Both the position numbers and the translations under genes were made by a program. The notes under the pieces are model-generated. The model was not told where the DNA came from. It searched no databases and saw nothing but the letters and a program-made list of their open reading frames with translations. This document shows positions 37,049 through 48,503 of a stretch of DNA of 64,000 bases, piece by piece. The DNA is taken from the NCBI GenBank assembly GCA_039545355.1, contig BCJJ01000003.1, forward strand, positions 1,178,001-1,242,000, given 5' to 3'. Origin of the DNA: Trichosporon coremiiforme (taxonomy: Eukaryota; Basidiomycota; Tremellomycetes; Trichosporonales; Trichosporonaceae). How positions within the stretch are numbered: position 1 is the first letter of the stretch; each line of letters starts with the position of its first letter.

Positions 37049-39217
37049 GAGCTGTAGTCAGAAGTGTTTAGCGCAGAAGGTCTTTGCATATCTAACGATT
37101 CTTTCCATTTCTTGTCATAGTTGTTCATGTTCCTAGGTCACAATGTAAACATTCATCAACACAAAGCGTCCCTTGACGCGCTCACTTCGCCTTGTCAACA
37201 ACAGCAGCAGATTCTCATCAATCAACTCTATCGACCAGTCACGCTTAATAACTCCCCGGCGTGCCTCTAAGTCGATCAGTCGGGCAACTCAACTCTACAT
37301 CAGATAAGGGAAGACTTCGCGCTCGATCACCAGCTTCTGTCGCAGCACACTATCGATCAATGAGGTCACTGACGATTGTGCCGTTGATAGCCGCATTCTT
37401 GGACCCGATCACCTCCCGAACAGGCCGTGGGCCGGACTGAACCTGTGCAACTAGACCAAGAGCTACCAGCGACCGGAACTCGCCCGCCAGCTTTCCAAGT
37501 GGGATCTCGGCGATGAGCCCGCCGCTGCTGAGACCGGGATCGTCCGGGATCTTTGGTCCGTTTCAAGTGTGAGCCTTGCACGGCTACCAGCGCATCACAT
37601 AGAACATCACTTGCGCTACGCTAATATACCCTCTGCAAGACACCGGGTTCGGGAAGTCCGACACGTGCAGCGCGCACTCCGGTAGGGGACGCTTCCCTGC
37701 AGACAACCTGACGACGCTGACGTACATTCCATGAGCCATGAGCACGGCCACGAGACGCGATACACGTCCGAGAACGGCCTAAACGGCGTGAATTCACCGT
37801 GCGCCCTGCCCCGCACCGTCCCCTCACTGGTCCTCCCAGGAGAACATGCCGCACCTCCGCGCACTCCGCCTTCACGGTGTATGGACCTGCGCGTGGATCT
37901 CTGGGCATACATACCATACTCGTTACGGGCAGTGGGTCGCGGACCTTCGCGTCTCCTGAACTCAGTTGCAGACTTGCGTACAGCGGCGGAGTCAGTATCG
38001 GACCGCAGGAAGTACACCTGCAAGCCTCCCTGACTTACCCAACAACAGCAAACACTAGCTGATCACGGGGACAGGGTCAGCATGCTTACTGGTCACTTCT
38101 TGCCGAATCGGCCATGAGCCATTCAGCTGTCGCTTAGCCCTGCCACGTCTGCTTGTCGTGGTCTTGGCTTGCCCACTGACAGAGACCGGGCGGCTATTCG
38201 ATCGGACAATGCAATCACTGCCGGAGCCGCCTCCACGTCGAGTTCGAGCCATGTAATAAAGCACGCAAGGAGTGCCGCCCACGCCCAGTGTCAGGGCAGA
38301 AGTGACGAGTTAGTGTACGGTCTATGCGCGTCAGCGGTAGTCTGAGCTCTGCGCCAGCTACGCAAGCGGCGTGCAACTTGCCTACCCAAACGCTTCCCAA
38401 ACGGCACTGGCAGCAGCAACGGAAGCCGGGACCGACACGCCTACATTCATTGCAGCGCAGTATGGCGCTGATGCCGTTGATGCACGGGATACGCGGTGCT
38501 AGATGGCTTCTGAAAGCAGGTGAGTTCATGAAGCTCAATTGCTCATGAGCTGCCTCTTTCGTACGGTTTGGAGACTTGGTCCAGGCAGCGCAGTGGTGCA
38601 GCGGCAAACGGCCCGCGACCCAGTGGGACCTGAAAGAAGTAACCCCCCTGGGGCCCATTTGCTTCCCAGCACTGCAGGTGCAGCCTGCCTGCGGGCCTGA
38701 GGATGAAATGGTGAATAGCTCTCGTTAGTGCTTGGTCACCAGTGCAGACTCTGCTAGCGGCCGGTGGGACGGGGTGGATGCGCCGTGGGCCCTGGAGTTG
38801 GTGCAGTAAGCCGCATATCCCGGCTGGGCCGGCAGCGGCAGGCGGCACAGGCAGGTGCAGGTGCAGGTGCGGCAGGGCTAGGGTTGCTGAGCCCAGGTGA
38901 GCACCATATGGAGCCCCCAGTCCCCGGATCCCCTGGTCCCCCGGTCATGCGCGCTCTCCATCGCCGGGTATCGCGGGTATGGCATCCATGCATGCCCTCG
39001 ATGCCCGAGAAGGGCTAACGTCGGGTCTCGGGATGGGACATGGGTACGCAAGGGACATATATATCGCAGGCGTTGTTGACAGTCACCCTCGCCCAATCTT
39101 CACCCGTTACCACACACTCACTCGCTCTGTGCTTCGTGCTCCTGCCCTGCAACGAGCTGCCCACGACTTGCCCGACCACACGACTACACGACCACACGAC
39201 TAGTACCCATTGCAACC
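37049..39217. other. intergenic region between VPS27 and the Sec14-like gene
   Basis: 2.2 kb. No ORF with coding character. A short GCAGGT repeat (GGCAGGTGCAGGTGCAGGTG) occurs at about 38850-38870 within a Cys/Pro-coding-like GC-rich patch (38750-38960). The right end holds a TATA element and leader of the next gene. Confidence 0.35.
39058..39064 (+). promoter_or_regulatory. TATA box of the Sec14-like gene
   Basis: TATATAT within GGGACATATATATCGCAGG lies 154 bp upstream of the ATG at 39218, with a C-rich, ACAC-rich leader between them. This is the best-placed TATA element in the window; the call rests on sequence and position only. Confidence 0.5.
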
Positions 39218-40485
39218 ATGCCCATGTCCGCCACGCTCGAGAAGCTCCTCACGCCCCCCGCGCTGCCCGTCAAGGGCTCGCAGCTGTCGGAGGAGGACAA
39301 GGCCGCCATCGCCCAGGTTGCCGCCCACTTCAACGCCGAGGACTACACCGCCCCCGACGGAGAGGACAAGTCCACTCGCTCCCCCCTCATCCTCCGCGAG
39401 TACATGTTCTTCGTGAGTAAACGAGCCGCTGCGAGGCGGCGGCGGCAATCAGCAAAGAAGCAATTGGCGCGGCGATCTGACGCCGGCGCGATGGTTTCGT
39501 CGCCCGCGCCGGTGCCTGGACGTTGGGCCACACAGTCCGGCGCAGCTCGGTGAATTGTGGATCAGAAGCTGACGGCGACCACAGACCCAGGGCCGCATCA
39601 ACGGATACTACCAGGTGCACGGCACTGTCGAGAAGACGATCGAGGCGATCGAGAAGACCATCGCCTGGCGCCGTGACCGCAACATGTACGATATTGACGC
39701 CTTCGCCAAGGAGGTCGAGGACGAGGTGAGCACATAAAGGCACGGAGTAGCGGGCCCCGGACGCTTCGGAAGATCTGGGCTATGGACGGGCTGCGCGCTG
39801 CGGTGGCGGTTGCCATAACGTCCGGAGGCCCCCCGCTGCGGCCTTTGTGCCTACTCAGTATATGCGGTAGTGCTAATGGGAACAGTGCCGCAACGGCTTC
39901 GCGCACTTCACCGGCTTCGACCCCGAGGGCCGCCCGATCATCTACTTCTTCCCGAACAAGGACATCACTCCTGGTGCTGAGCGCCGCCCGCTCCCGAACG
40001 CGTTCATGATGGACCGCGCTGCCGACTTCTGCGTCGGCGACGTTGGCCAGGTCGTGATCATCCAGAACTTCGGCGGCAAGCGTCAGGGTGACCTGCCCTC
40101 AATCGGCGCCGCGACGGAGCAGCTGTCCAACCTCGAGAACCACGCCCCGGAGGTGCTCTACAAGCTGCACTTCCAGCAGATNGGCTGGATGCTGCGCGGC
40201 TTCTTCGCCCTCCTCAACCCCGTCATGCCTGCGCGCACCGCCGCCAAGATCATCAAGCAGGACACGCCCCAGAGCATCAAGGACGGATACTTCTCGGGCG
40301 ACGAGCTCATCAAGGAAATCGGCGGAAACGTCGACTGGTCCTACAAGCACGACGAGTACTTCTGGCCCATGGTCGAGGCGTCGAAGAAGATCCGCGCCGA
40401 CCAGGAGAAGCGCTTCGAGGCCCTCGGCAAGCCTGCCACGGGTGTCGACGAGCGCCTCTTCCGCGTTGCCCCCGGCGCCGCTTAA
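39218..40485 (+). CDS. CRAL-TRIO / Sec14-type lipid transfer protein
   Basis: Exons 39218-39412, 39585-39725 and 39886-40485 give 311 aa. The N-terminal CRAL-TRIO-N helices end with EAIEKTIAWRRDRN. The lipid-binding domain begins GFDPEGRPIIYFFPNKD and includes VVIIQNFGGKRQ, a hydrophobic gate helix segment GWMLRGFFALLNPVMPARTA, and KIIKQDTPQSIKDGYFSGD. It ends with an Ala/Lys-rich helix and VAPGAA. Sec14-type proteins exchange phosphatidylinositol or other lipids between membranes. Which of the yeast Sec14 homologues this corresponds to cannot be decided here. Introns (172 and 160 nt) are long for this window. One N (40182) is at a third codon position (Ile or Met). Confidence 0.85.
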
Positions 40486-40754
40486 AAGGGTTAGGTGTGC
40501 AGTGCTAGTCTTAGAGATATTATATACCCATCTTGATGTACTTTGCTTATCTGGAACAGCGCTGCAGGTGTCGTTGCAGGTGTGGCTGATTCGTGGTATC
40601 CGACAGGTTCGTGTCGCTCAGTCAGGCTTTGAGACATTGCAATCGTACGGCTCCGGGTAACTGTTCATAAGTAGCCCGAATCCTCCAGCTCCGGCTCTTG
40701 TGTTTGCGTTTTCCGATGAATAATGCATAATACACGATGAGAAGGGTGAGATGT

Positions 40755-41791
40755 TTAGAACGGGAGCGACGATCTCGAGTTGGCCTTGGCCTCGGCGACC
40801 TCCTGTGATTGTCAGCGACAGTTCTGTATCCTCTCGACAACTCGACGGTTGTCTCCGCGTCTCCGGACGTCTAGCCTGCACGCTCGCGTACCCCGTTGCT
40901 CCCCGCGGTAAACCTCCGAGAGGCAACCCACATCCCGACAGAATAGCGGAGCCGGCCGGCATCCGATGACGCAGAGAACAACCCACCACCCCGATGATAC
41001 TCACCGCCTTCCACTCGGCGATCCTGGCGTCCATAGTCTCGAGACGGCCGTCGACCTCGGCCTTGCGCGCCTCGCGTTCCCGCTCGCGCTTGTGGCCCTT
41101 GAAGAGTAGGCGACGGTTCGCGTAGATTGACTTGGACTCCTTGGGCTTGTACTCGCCAACCCAGTTGATGATCGTTCCGCTCGGCCACTGCACGGGCACG
41201 GGATCGACGGGGTTGATAGGCGATGGCGGGAGGAGGTGAGCGGGGTACAGCTGCAGCAGCTGCTTCTGCCGGCGACGCGGGATCCACGCCGGGCACCAGG
41301 TGCCATTCGGCCTGTCATGTCAGCTTTTACGACCAATGGATAGCTTCGAGCCGGTGTGCAGGTCCTTCCCGCAAGGCGAGAGTCATACGAGCATATTTCC
41401 CGAGTGTTGGGGGGCGACATCTCGAGTGGGACGCCTACGGTACCACTGCACGAAACCGAGGAAGACAACACCCTCGTGACGAGCTGCAACTGTTGGTCCG
41501 AGGCAGGACCGGCTCCAGAGCAACTCCAACGTTGTCTTTCCAGCGTCCTTGCAGAATCCGTGCACTTGCGACCCAAAACCCCGCACCGCAGCCATCGACT
41601 ACTCACTTCGAGGGGAGGAAGGGGTTCGGGAGGTCAATCGACTTGGCGTCCTCGCGGCCGGCAATGCTGCGCTGGATCAGACGGACCAGTACTGGCGGGA
41701 GAACGTCGGGGGTGACGTGCGTCGAGGTCTGAGCGATCTGGTTGGCGGCGCGCGCCGTCGTCGAGAACACGCGTCGAGAGAGGCCGAACAT
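40755..41791 (-). CDS. MRPL25: mitochondrial large ribosomal subunit protein mL59 (MrpL25)
   Basis: Exons 41791-41607, 41311-41005 and 40802-40755 give 179 aa. An amphipathic basic N-terminus (MFGLSRRVFSTTARAANQI) is a mitochondrial presequence. It is followed by NPFLPSKPNGTWCPAWIPRR, typical of the fungal mL59 family, then SIYANRRLLFKGHKRERERE, a Lys/Arg/Glu helix and a short C-terminus ending SSLPF. It is a structural protein of the fungal mitoribosome. Introns are long here (295 and 202 nt). It lies head-to-head with ATP2 across 1.1 kb, and converges on the Sec14-like gene. Confidence 0.85.
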
Positions 41792-42911
41792 GGTGGGAGT
41801 GTCGGTGGTTGTGACGAGTCCAATCTCGACTTTTCGTCGCTGCCTCGACGTCGCTGGGCAGGACCGACTTTTGCTGCTCGAAACCCACAGAGGCACGGTC
41901 CAGATAGGCCTGTCAGTCGGGTGCCTGGATAGGTGCGCCCCCCATATTTTGCGTTAGTGGGGGTTACAATCACGTGACTGAAGGACCTGTCGCGCAACAC
42001 GTTTGGAACTAGCCCGGCGCTAGCCATCGTTAGCACGCCCGAGATTCTGCTCGCACCCAGCTGCGCAGCACATGTGGCACGGACTTGGCAGTTGATGGCG
42101 AGCAGAAGAGCAAGAAGGCTGGTAAACAATCAAAATGTTGTCGTAAGCCGCCGGTGCACATTTGGGCGTGACAGTGGGCGTTGGATGGTTTCTTTGGTGG
42201 CTGATGAAATATTCCAGCGTCGAATTCAGTACACCTGGCTATCTCTAGTAGCTGGCTCGGCTACATGACGTACAAGAGGTACGGCTCGGCGCATCAGCCG
42301 CGATTTCACGCAATGCAAACAACCGATGGGCATCAGCCTTAGTGTGCGAAAGTGCGGTGTGGATGCAGACCATGCGCTGCGGAACAATAGAGGGGTTGTA
42401 TGCATCGGTGTTCATCGAGTGACAGTGGATGACAGGTGGGGTGGACGCCGAACGAAAGTCAAGCGCGTGGGGGTCAGATCGCTTGTTGTGTTCGGCTTAA
42501 ACTGAAGTGCGAGGGCACGCATCGCTGGCAGGCGCACCTGACGTGCTCCTAACGAGGATGGTAGTGGTTCCTCTGGTTNCTTGCTTCGGACGAAATGGTC
42601 GAAAGCAGTCGCTGGCCAGGGTGCGGGACCAATTGCTGGGCGATCGATTTCTCCTACGCTGCCTGGGTGGCCCCTAATCAGCTGTCTCCAGTGACACTCC
42701 CACCCAATCGCACCTCTGGACCAGGCCAGTTCGGAGTTATGACGAGTAAAAACCCGGCCGGTCCAAGTGGCACCACGGAAAGGCGAGCCGTCTCGCCGGA
42801 AGCACCCGCTATGCCCGCGTCTCTCACCCCCCCTCGCCTACACTCTTTTCCTCCCAACTCCATCTCCTCCTCCCTCCTCTCCTCCTCACTCACCTCTCAA
42901 AACTCGGCAAG
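41792..42911. promoter_or_regulatory. divergent region between mL59 and ATP2
   Basis: 1.1 kb between two divergent nuclear genes for mitochondrial proteins. The last 80 bases before ATP2 (about 42832-42900) are almost pure C/T (CTCCATCTCCTCCTCC and similar), the pyrimidine-rich leader common in highly expressed fungal genes. It holds the only N outside coding sequence (42579). No ORF or TATA box is convincing. Confidence 0.45.
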
Positions 42912-45169
42912 ATGACCCTCGTCACTCGTTCTGCCATCCGCGTCGCCCGCCGCGGCGCCAAGAACGCTCGCGCCAACGCCGCCCTCTTCACCACCGCTGC
43001 CAAGGCCGCTTCCGCCCTCCCCCAGCCCCGCGTTCAGGCTGCTGCCCCCAAGGTCGCCCAGCAGGGTAAGTAGTTGTTGTGCACTTCGGTCCTTCGCACA
43101 CGTCCTCTTCTACCTCAAGCCGATCGCCTCGAACAATCATGGATGGAAGCAGAGTTGTTTGGATGCTGTGCGAAGGGAGCGCAGACGTTTGCGATTGAAA
43201 AAAGGGCGGTCGGAGAGTTATTGGGGCGGAGCAGCCAGGGACATGAGAAGGGACGTGGAGGACCGAAAGAAAAGTCACAAACGTGTTAGACGTCGATCAA
43301 CATTCAACTAACTTTACTTCAGCCGGTGCCGTCCGCTCGTACGCCACCCCCTCTGCCGTCCAGACCGGTCACATCAAGACCGTCATTGGTGCCGTCGTCG
43401 ACGTCCAGTTCGACACTGAGGAGCTCCCCGCTATCCTGAACGCTCTCGATGTCCAGTTCGCTGAGGGCCAGCCCAAGCCNGAGGGTGGCCGTCTCGTNCT
43501 CGAGGTCTCGCAGCACCTCGGNGAGAACACCGTCCGTTGCATTGCCATGGACGGTACTGAGGGTCTTGTNCGTGGCCAGAAGGTCGTCGACACTGGTGCN
43601 CCCATCTCCATCCCNGTCGGTAACGCCACTCTNGGCCGTATCATCAACGTTATCGGTCAGCCCATTGACCAGCGTGGTGAGATCAAGGGCCCCATCCGCC
43701 CNATCCACGCCGACCCCCCCGCGTTCGTCGACCAGTCCACCAAGGCNGAGGTCCTCGAGACCGGTATCAAGGTCGTCGACCTCCTCGCCCCCTACGCCCG
43801 TGGTGGTAAGATTGGTCTCTTCGGTGGTGCCGGTGTCGGCAAGACCGTCTTCATTCAGGAGCTCATCAACAACATCGCCAAGGCNCACGGTGGTTACTCC
43901 GTCTTCACTGGTGTCGGTGAGCGTACCCGTGAGGGTAACGACCTGTACCACGAGATGATCGAGTCTGGTGTCATCAACCTNGACGGTGACTCCAAGGTCG
44001 CTCTCGTCTTCGGTCAGATGAACGAGCCCCCTGGAGCCCGTGCCCGTGTCGCCCTTACCGGTCTCACCATCGCCGAGTACTTCCGTGACGAGGAGGGCCA
44101 GGACGTGCTTCTCTTCATCGACAACATTTTCCGTTTCACCCAGGCCGGTTCCGAGGTCTCTGCGCTTCTCGGTCGTATCCCCTCCGCTGTCGGATACCAG
44201 CCCACTCTNGCCACCGACATGGGTGGTATGCAGGAGCGTATNACCACCACCAAGAAGGGTTCCATTACCTCCGTCCAGGCCGTCTACGTCCCCGCCGATG
44301 ACCTGACTGACCCCGCCCCCGCCACCACCTTCGCGCACCTNGACGCCACCACCGTCCTGTCCCGTGGTATTGCCGAGCTCGGTATCTACCCCGCCGTCGA
44401 CCCCCTCGACTCCAAGTCCCGTATGCTCGACCCCCGTGTCGTCGGTGAGCGCCACTACGTGAGTATCTTTGCCGTGCCTACATCACCCGAAGTGGACCCT
44501 GAGTGATATGGGTGGGGTGGTGACACGTGGAAATCCGATCACGTGAACCATTGTTTGTGGCTCCATCGTTAGACACCTACCACTCCGGCCTCTTTGACTG
44601 CTTTTCGCTTGTTACGGCGGTTTCCTACTTCGTTTGGACAGAACTGACAACCAGAACGTCGCCTCGCAGACCCAGCAGGTCCTCCAGCAGTGCGTAGAAA
44701 TTTGAGCCCTGCCTCCACTGTGGCACAGTCAGCCACATGTGGCTCCGACCCTCCTCGACCTCCGCTGACCTCTACAGGTACAAGTCGCTCCAGGACATCA
44801 TCGCCATTCTTGGTATGGACGAGCTTTCCGAGCAGGACAAGCTTGTAAGTCGAAGTTTACACGCTTTTGAAGCGTGCTGACGTGTAGATTGTCGAGCGTG
44901 CCCGTAAGATCCAGCGTTTCATGTCTCAGTAAGTTTTCACCTCATCCACCTCTTCTGCAGTCGCTAACTGACCCCCAAGGCCGTTCGCTGTGGCCGAGAT
45001 CTTCACCGGTATGAAGGGCCAGCTCGTCCCGCTTAAGGACACCATCTCTGGCTTCGAGGAGATCCTCCAGGGCAAGCACGACGACATCCCCGAGGCCGCC
45101 TTTTACATGGTTGGAGACATTAACACCGTGAAGGAGAAGGCCGAGAGCATGGCCAAGGAGTCCGCTTAA
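42912..45169 (+). CDS. ATP2: mitochondrial F1 ATP synthase beta subunit
   Basis: Six exons, 42912-43065, 43323-44458, 44655-44689, 44778-44844, 44888-44928 and 44980-45169, give 540 aa. Exon 1 encodes the mitochondrial presequence ([18 protein letters not shown]). The mature protein starts near [20 protein letters not shown]. Walker A is [12 protein letters not shown] (about residue 218), Walker B is [13 protein letters not shown], and [10 protein letters not shown] and [16 protein letters not shown] are family hallmarks. It forms the catalytic sites of F1 for ATP synthesis. The codons are strongly biased to C-ending, as in highly expressed genes, and introns are long (257, 196, 88, 43, 51 nt). 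Fourteen N bases lie in exon 2, all at third codon positions; one is Ile/Met-ambiguous, the rest are synonymous. Confidence 0.98.
43480..44341. other. ATP2: cluster of 14 ambiguous bases in ATP2 exon 2
   Basis: N occurs at 43480, 43498, 43522, 43570, 43600, 43615, 43633, 43702, 43747, 43885, 43981, 44209, 44242 and 44341. Counting from the exon 2 phase, every one is a third codon position. The introns of the same gene have none. This is not the pattern of random base-call failure; it fits silent differences between merged copies. Confidence 0.8.
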
Positions 45170-46074
45170 GCGACTTCAAGCTCTTGACGTAGTAAAGGTC
45201 GAAAAAGATGCAAGTCGAATGCTGAAATCCGAGGTTGGACATGGTGCTCGCAAAACAATCTCGCTGCCACAACCGCCACTTGCGATTTGATTCTGCTGCT
45301 GGGCCCCGCACTCTTATCTGACTGACCACAAGGCTGACCCCACGCTGCCCCTACATCTGTGCCCGCTGGCCGCTTCACATCCTCCCTCAGGTACACACAG
45401 ACTTCTGGCGCACGATCCTCACCAAACAGACCGGCATGCACGGAAGACGTGCAATCTGTCAGCTACCAGTCCGATAGTCCTAGTCCGCGGACATCGCGTC
45501 GGTCTCAAGTCCACGGCGATGTTCCTTCCGATCGCCCATCGTCACCCACGCCCCCTTCCGCTCCGCTCACTTTAGCAGTCTAATGACTCCAAGGCTTTGT
45601 CAGCAGGTATGGCTGCTTGCGCCGGTGAGATATGTGCTTTGTCCAACGAAAGAGATCATCATGAACACGTTGGGGCAGCGTCCTGTGCCCCAGTCGGAGA
45701 ACGGAAGGGAAGGTGTCTGCAGACGCGACGCTGGAGGGGGCTGTGAGCCTGAGCTTCACCTTCTCATTGCGATCAATGATGCTGCAAGTCGTCCCCACTG
45801 CTATGCTGCATATAGACGGAACAACCAGCCCCGAGATTGCTCGCGCGCTCGCTCCGTCAGTCTCTCCGCGGATCCCACCCTCTGGGCCCTGCGCCCACTA
45901 AGGGGCGCGCGCGTCATCGGCATCGGCCTACATCCCAGAAGCGCAGGACCTCACAGGCCTCAGAAGTGTGAATGTGAGGGCGCAGTCGTCCCTGACACTA
46001 GCCTCTCAGCGGCTCGAGGAGCATAGCGCAAGCCAGCACGGTAGCACGCAGCTGACGCAGGCAGTTGAGCTACA
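45170..46074. other. intergenic, 3' of ATP2
   Basis: 0.9 kb with no ORF of coding character. The left end is the ATP2 3' UTR; the right end leads into the promoter of the GIY-YIG locus. Confidence 0.35.
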
Positions 46075-46200
46075 TATAACGCGCCAGTGACTCGCTTCCT
46101 TCTCTTCCCATCTCACTTCCCCCTCCCAACACACTTCGCGCCTTCCTTTTCTACAACACGCTTCCTGACTTCCTCCTTCTGACTTCATACACTTACCTCA
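46075..46200 (+). promoter_or_regulatory. TATA box and CT-rich leader of the GIY-YIG locus
   Basis: TATAA at 46075-46079 (TACATATAACGCG) is followed by a pyrimidine-rich tract to about 46190 (TTCCTTCTCTTCCCATCTC). A GTGAGT at about 46301 (ATCAGTGAGTGTC) could be a 5' leader intron donor. Together they look like an intact fungal promoter in front of the decayed nuclease gene. Confidence 0.4.
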
Positions 46201-47850
46201 CCTCAAAACCAACCATACCTCATAACCAGCGACTCAACTTCACTCTGCATAGTTCATACCCGACCCTGCAACGTCCACAGACCACCCGGGTGATCATCAG
46301 TGAGTGTCTTCCTTCCCTGTGCGACAACCTGACGAGCAAATACCGCAACGGGCTTCACCATTTTGCGCTCATCGCTTGCAGCCTCCTGCCTGGAGTTCAA
46401 GAGCTAGTCAGGTAAATTAATTGCTCCATACGCATTGCCGATGATCTGTCGGTTGCTGGCTGCCCTGCGCAAGTATGCCTAGGAGTCGTTCACTGCTCGC
46501 CACCCCAATCTCAAGGACTACGACATCATTTCTGAGGCTCCCCCTTAAAAGCAGCGCCAATGTCTCCGCTCTCGTCACCTCCAATGTCCTCGCGAGGATC
46601 ATGAACGCCAGGGAGACCATCGCTCTCCTTAACTTTCTCGCGTTTCTCTGGTCCTTTCTGCTTGGCAATATGAGCGCTAACATGACCTTGGCTGAGGCAA
46701 TCTTCCGCGGCTCTTATCTGGTGCGCACCAGACACACAATAGCTCCTCGGTACTCCGAGGCTGACAGCTTGTAGGAGTTGTCAAGCTTCTCTCGTCCGTC
46801 GTTCGCCAGCCCTTCCCCTCCATCGAGCGCGTCATGTCTCTGCTGCAACCCACTCGGTACCTCGGCATTGGGCGTGTACCTCAAGCTGGCAATTCCCAGG
46901 CCTGGCTCGGGTCTGCCCCTCTTGGTGTATGTGGGCTCGGCAACGGGAGTGCTTGGCTTTATTGGGCGCTTCATGTCGCACCTTTCGGCGATGATTCGTG
47001 GCAAGTAAGTTTGGCGATCGGCCATACCTTGCCTCGCGCTGACATTCAGATCTGACGGCTTCTACACGGAGTGGCACAAGCATCGCGACCAGTACAAGAT
47101 TGTCTACTTCGAGCTCTAGTGCCTCCCCAACTTCGCCCACCGCAACGCGTCCACCTGGCTCCGGGTGCGGGCTTCCCTTCTCGCACTGCTCGCCGAGTCG
47201 GTCGTCATGTTGCTCTTTGGAGTGCACTCTGTCCTGCACCAAGGTTCCGATGCTGTCGCTTTCTCCTTCTCCAATTCACGTGCATCAGCCTCTACGACCC
47301 GCTCTTTCGTTGTGCCGGCGAACCGCTCCGACCCACTCAAGACGCCGCCGACCAAGAGGCAGTGCGGGCGAGGCGACCAAGGACAAGGCAATCTTCGCCT
47401 GAAGCCTGTGTGGAAAGGTGTTCAGGACCGCCCAGGCCCACGCTCGTCACCTCGATGCCCCTTCTTGTGCTGCAGCTGCCCCCAGCCCCACCTGTGCTCG
47501 CAATGTGACAAGGGCATCGATGTCTCAGACGGCTGTGAGTGCGATCTTACCTGCAAGGGCTGCGACTTCCGGTCCGCCACTCTCACCAACTTTCGCGACC
47601 ACCTCCGACGCCGCGCCCACGATGCAGTCTGCCCATTGACTGAGGGCTTGCTGGTCAAGAAGGCCATCAAGGGAGAGTCGCAGCCATGTCCGTTCTGCGG
47701 ACAAGTGTTTAGTGGCGACCACTACGTGCGCAACCACAACCAGAATATCGCTGCTTCTCGCGCATGGGCGATTCCACCGGAACCGAGTCTACCCCAAGAG
47801 TTGCGCTACTTGAAATTGACCTCACACATAAGGTGACAACCCCCGGCCAG

Positions 47851-48020
47851 GACCGTTGGGCGCGTCGTGTGCATCATCACGACTCGGACTACCTCGTGAA
47901 GCGCGGCCACTGCAAATTCTACAAGAAGCGCCTGAAGGTTAATCGTCCTCGCTCCGGTCCCTCCGTCATTCCCGCGAAGTATACTTGCACGGGTTGTGGC
48001 GAGGTGTTCACAGAGAAGAA
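47851..48020 (+). repeat. Cys-module repeat, copy 1
   Basis: Encodes RRVHHHDSDYLVKRGHCKFY and, after a short linker, YTCTGCGEVFTEK. It is preceded by GTGACAACCCCCGGCCAG, which resembles an intron end. It matches copy 2 at 48335-48503 in both DNA (TGGGCGCGTCG, ACGACTCGG, ACGGGTTG) and protein. Between TGGGCGCGTCG and ACGACTCGG it has five more bases than copy 2. Confidence 0.6.
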
Positions 48021-48334
48021 TAGCGACATTCGGCGCAGGAGCTTCTACGTGCACTGAGTTTAGAACTGCGAGGGCGCGCCCAAGAAGAACGTCAAGGCGC
48101 TGACCAAGACGGCCGTTGTGAGTTGCGACCAGCCAGGTTGTGAGTACATCGAGGCGTCTGACGGTCGTTCGATCATCGTTCGCGTGCAAGCTCTTATCGA
48201 CCACATCGACATCGTCCACTTCGATCTGGTGTTCCTAGGGTTCACCTTCAAGCTTTGAAGTGCCTGTTCTGCCCCAAGCTCTGTGATGGTGGGTGCCTGA
48301 TACCGACCTTTCACGCAGAAGCTGACACCTCCAG

Positions 48335-48503
48335 GTCCCGGCCGCTGGGCGCGTCGAAATCCACGACTCGGCCTACCTCGCCGAGCACGGCACTTGTCAA
48401 GTCTTCAAGGTGCGCATCCAGGTGAAGCGTTCCCACTCTGGCCGCGCTAATTTTCTGGCGACCTACACCTACACGGGTTGCGGCGAGGTCTTCGCCGACA
48501 AGT
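48335..48503 (+). repeat. Cys-module repeat, copy 2
   Basis: Encodes RVEIHDSAYLAEHGTCQVFK and then YTYTGCGEVFADK, aligned with copy 1: HDSxYL, a GxC, an R-x-x-V-x-R stretch, SG, YTxTGCGEVF and an acidic-Lys pair. It is preceded by CTGACACCTCCAG, a good 3' splice site. Its length differs by 5 nt from copy 1 near the start, so at most one copy can keep the ancestral frame through this junction. Confidence 0.6.

Noticed and set aside
37600..38300. Gene in the VPS27-Sec14-like interval (minus-strand ORF 37616-38023)
   Set aside because: The translation is Arg/Cys/Ser-skewed with no domain, no good start context and no splice continuation.
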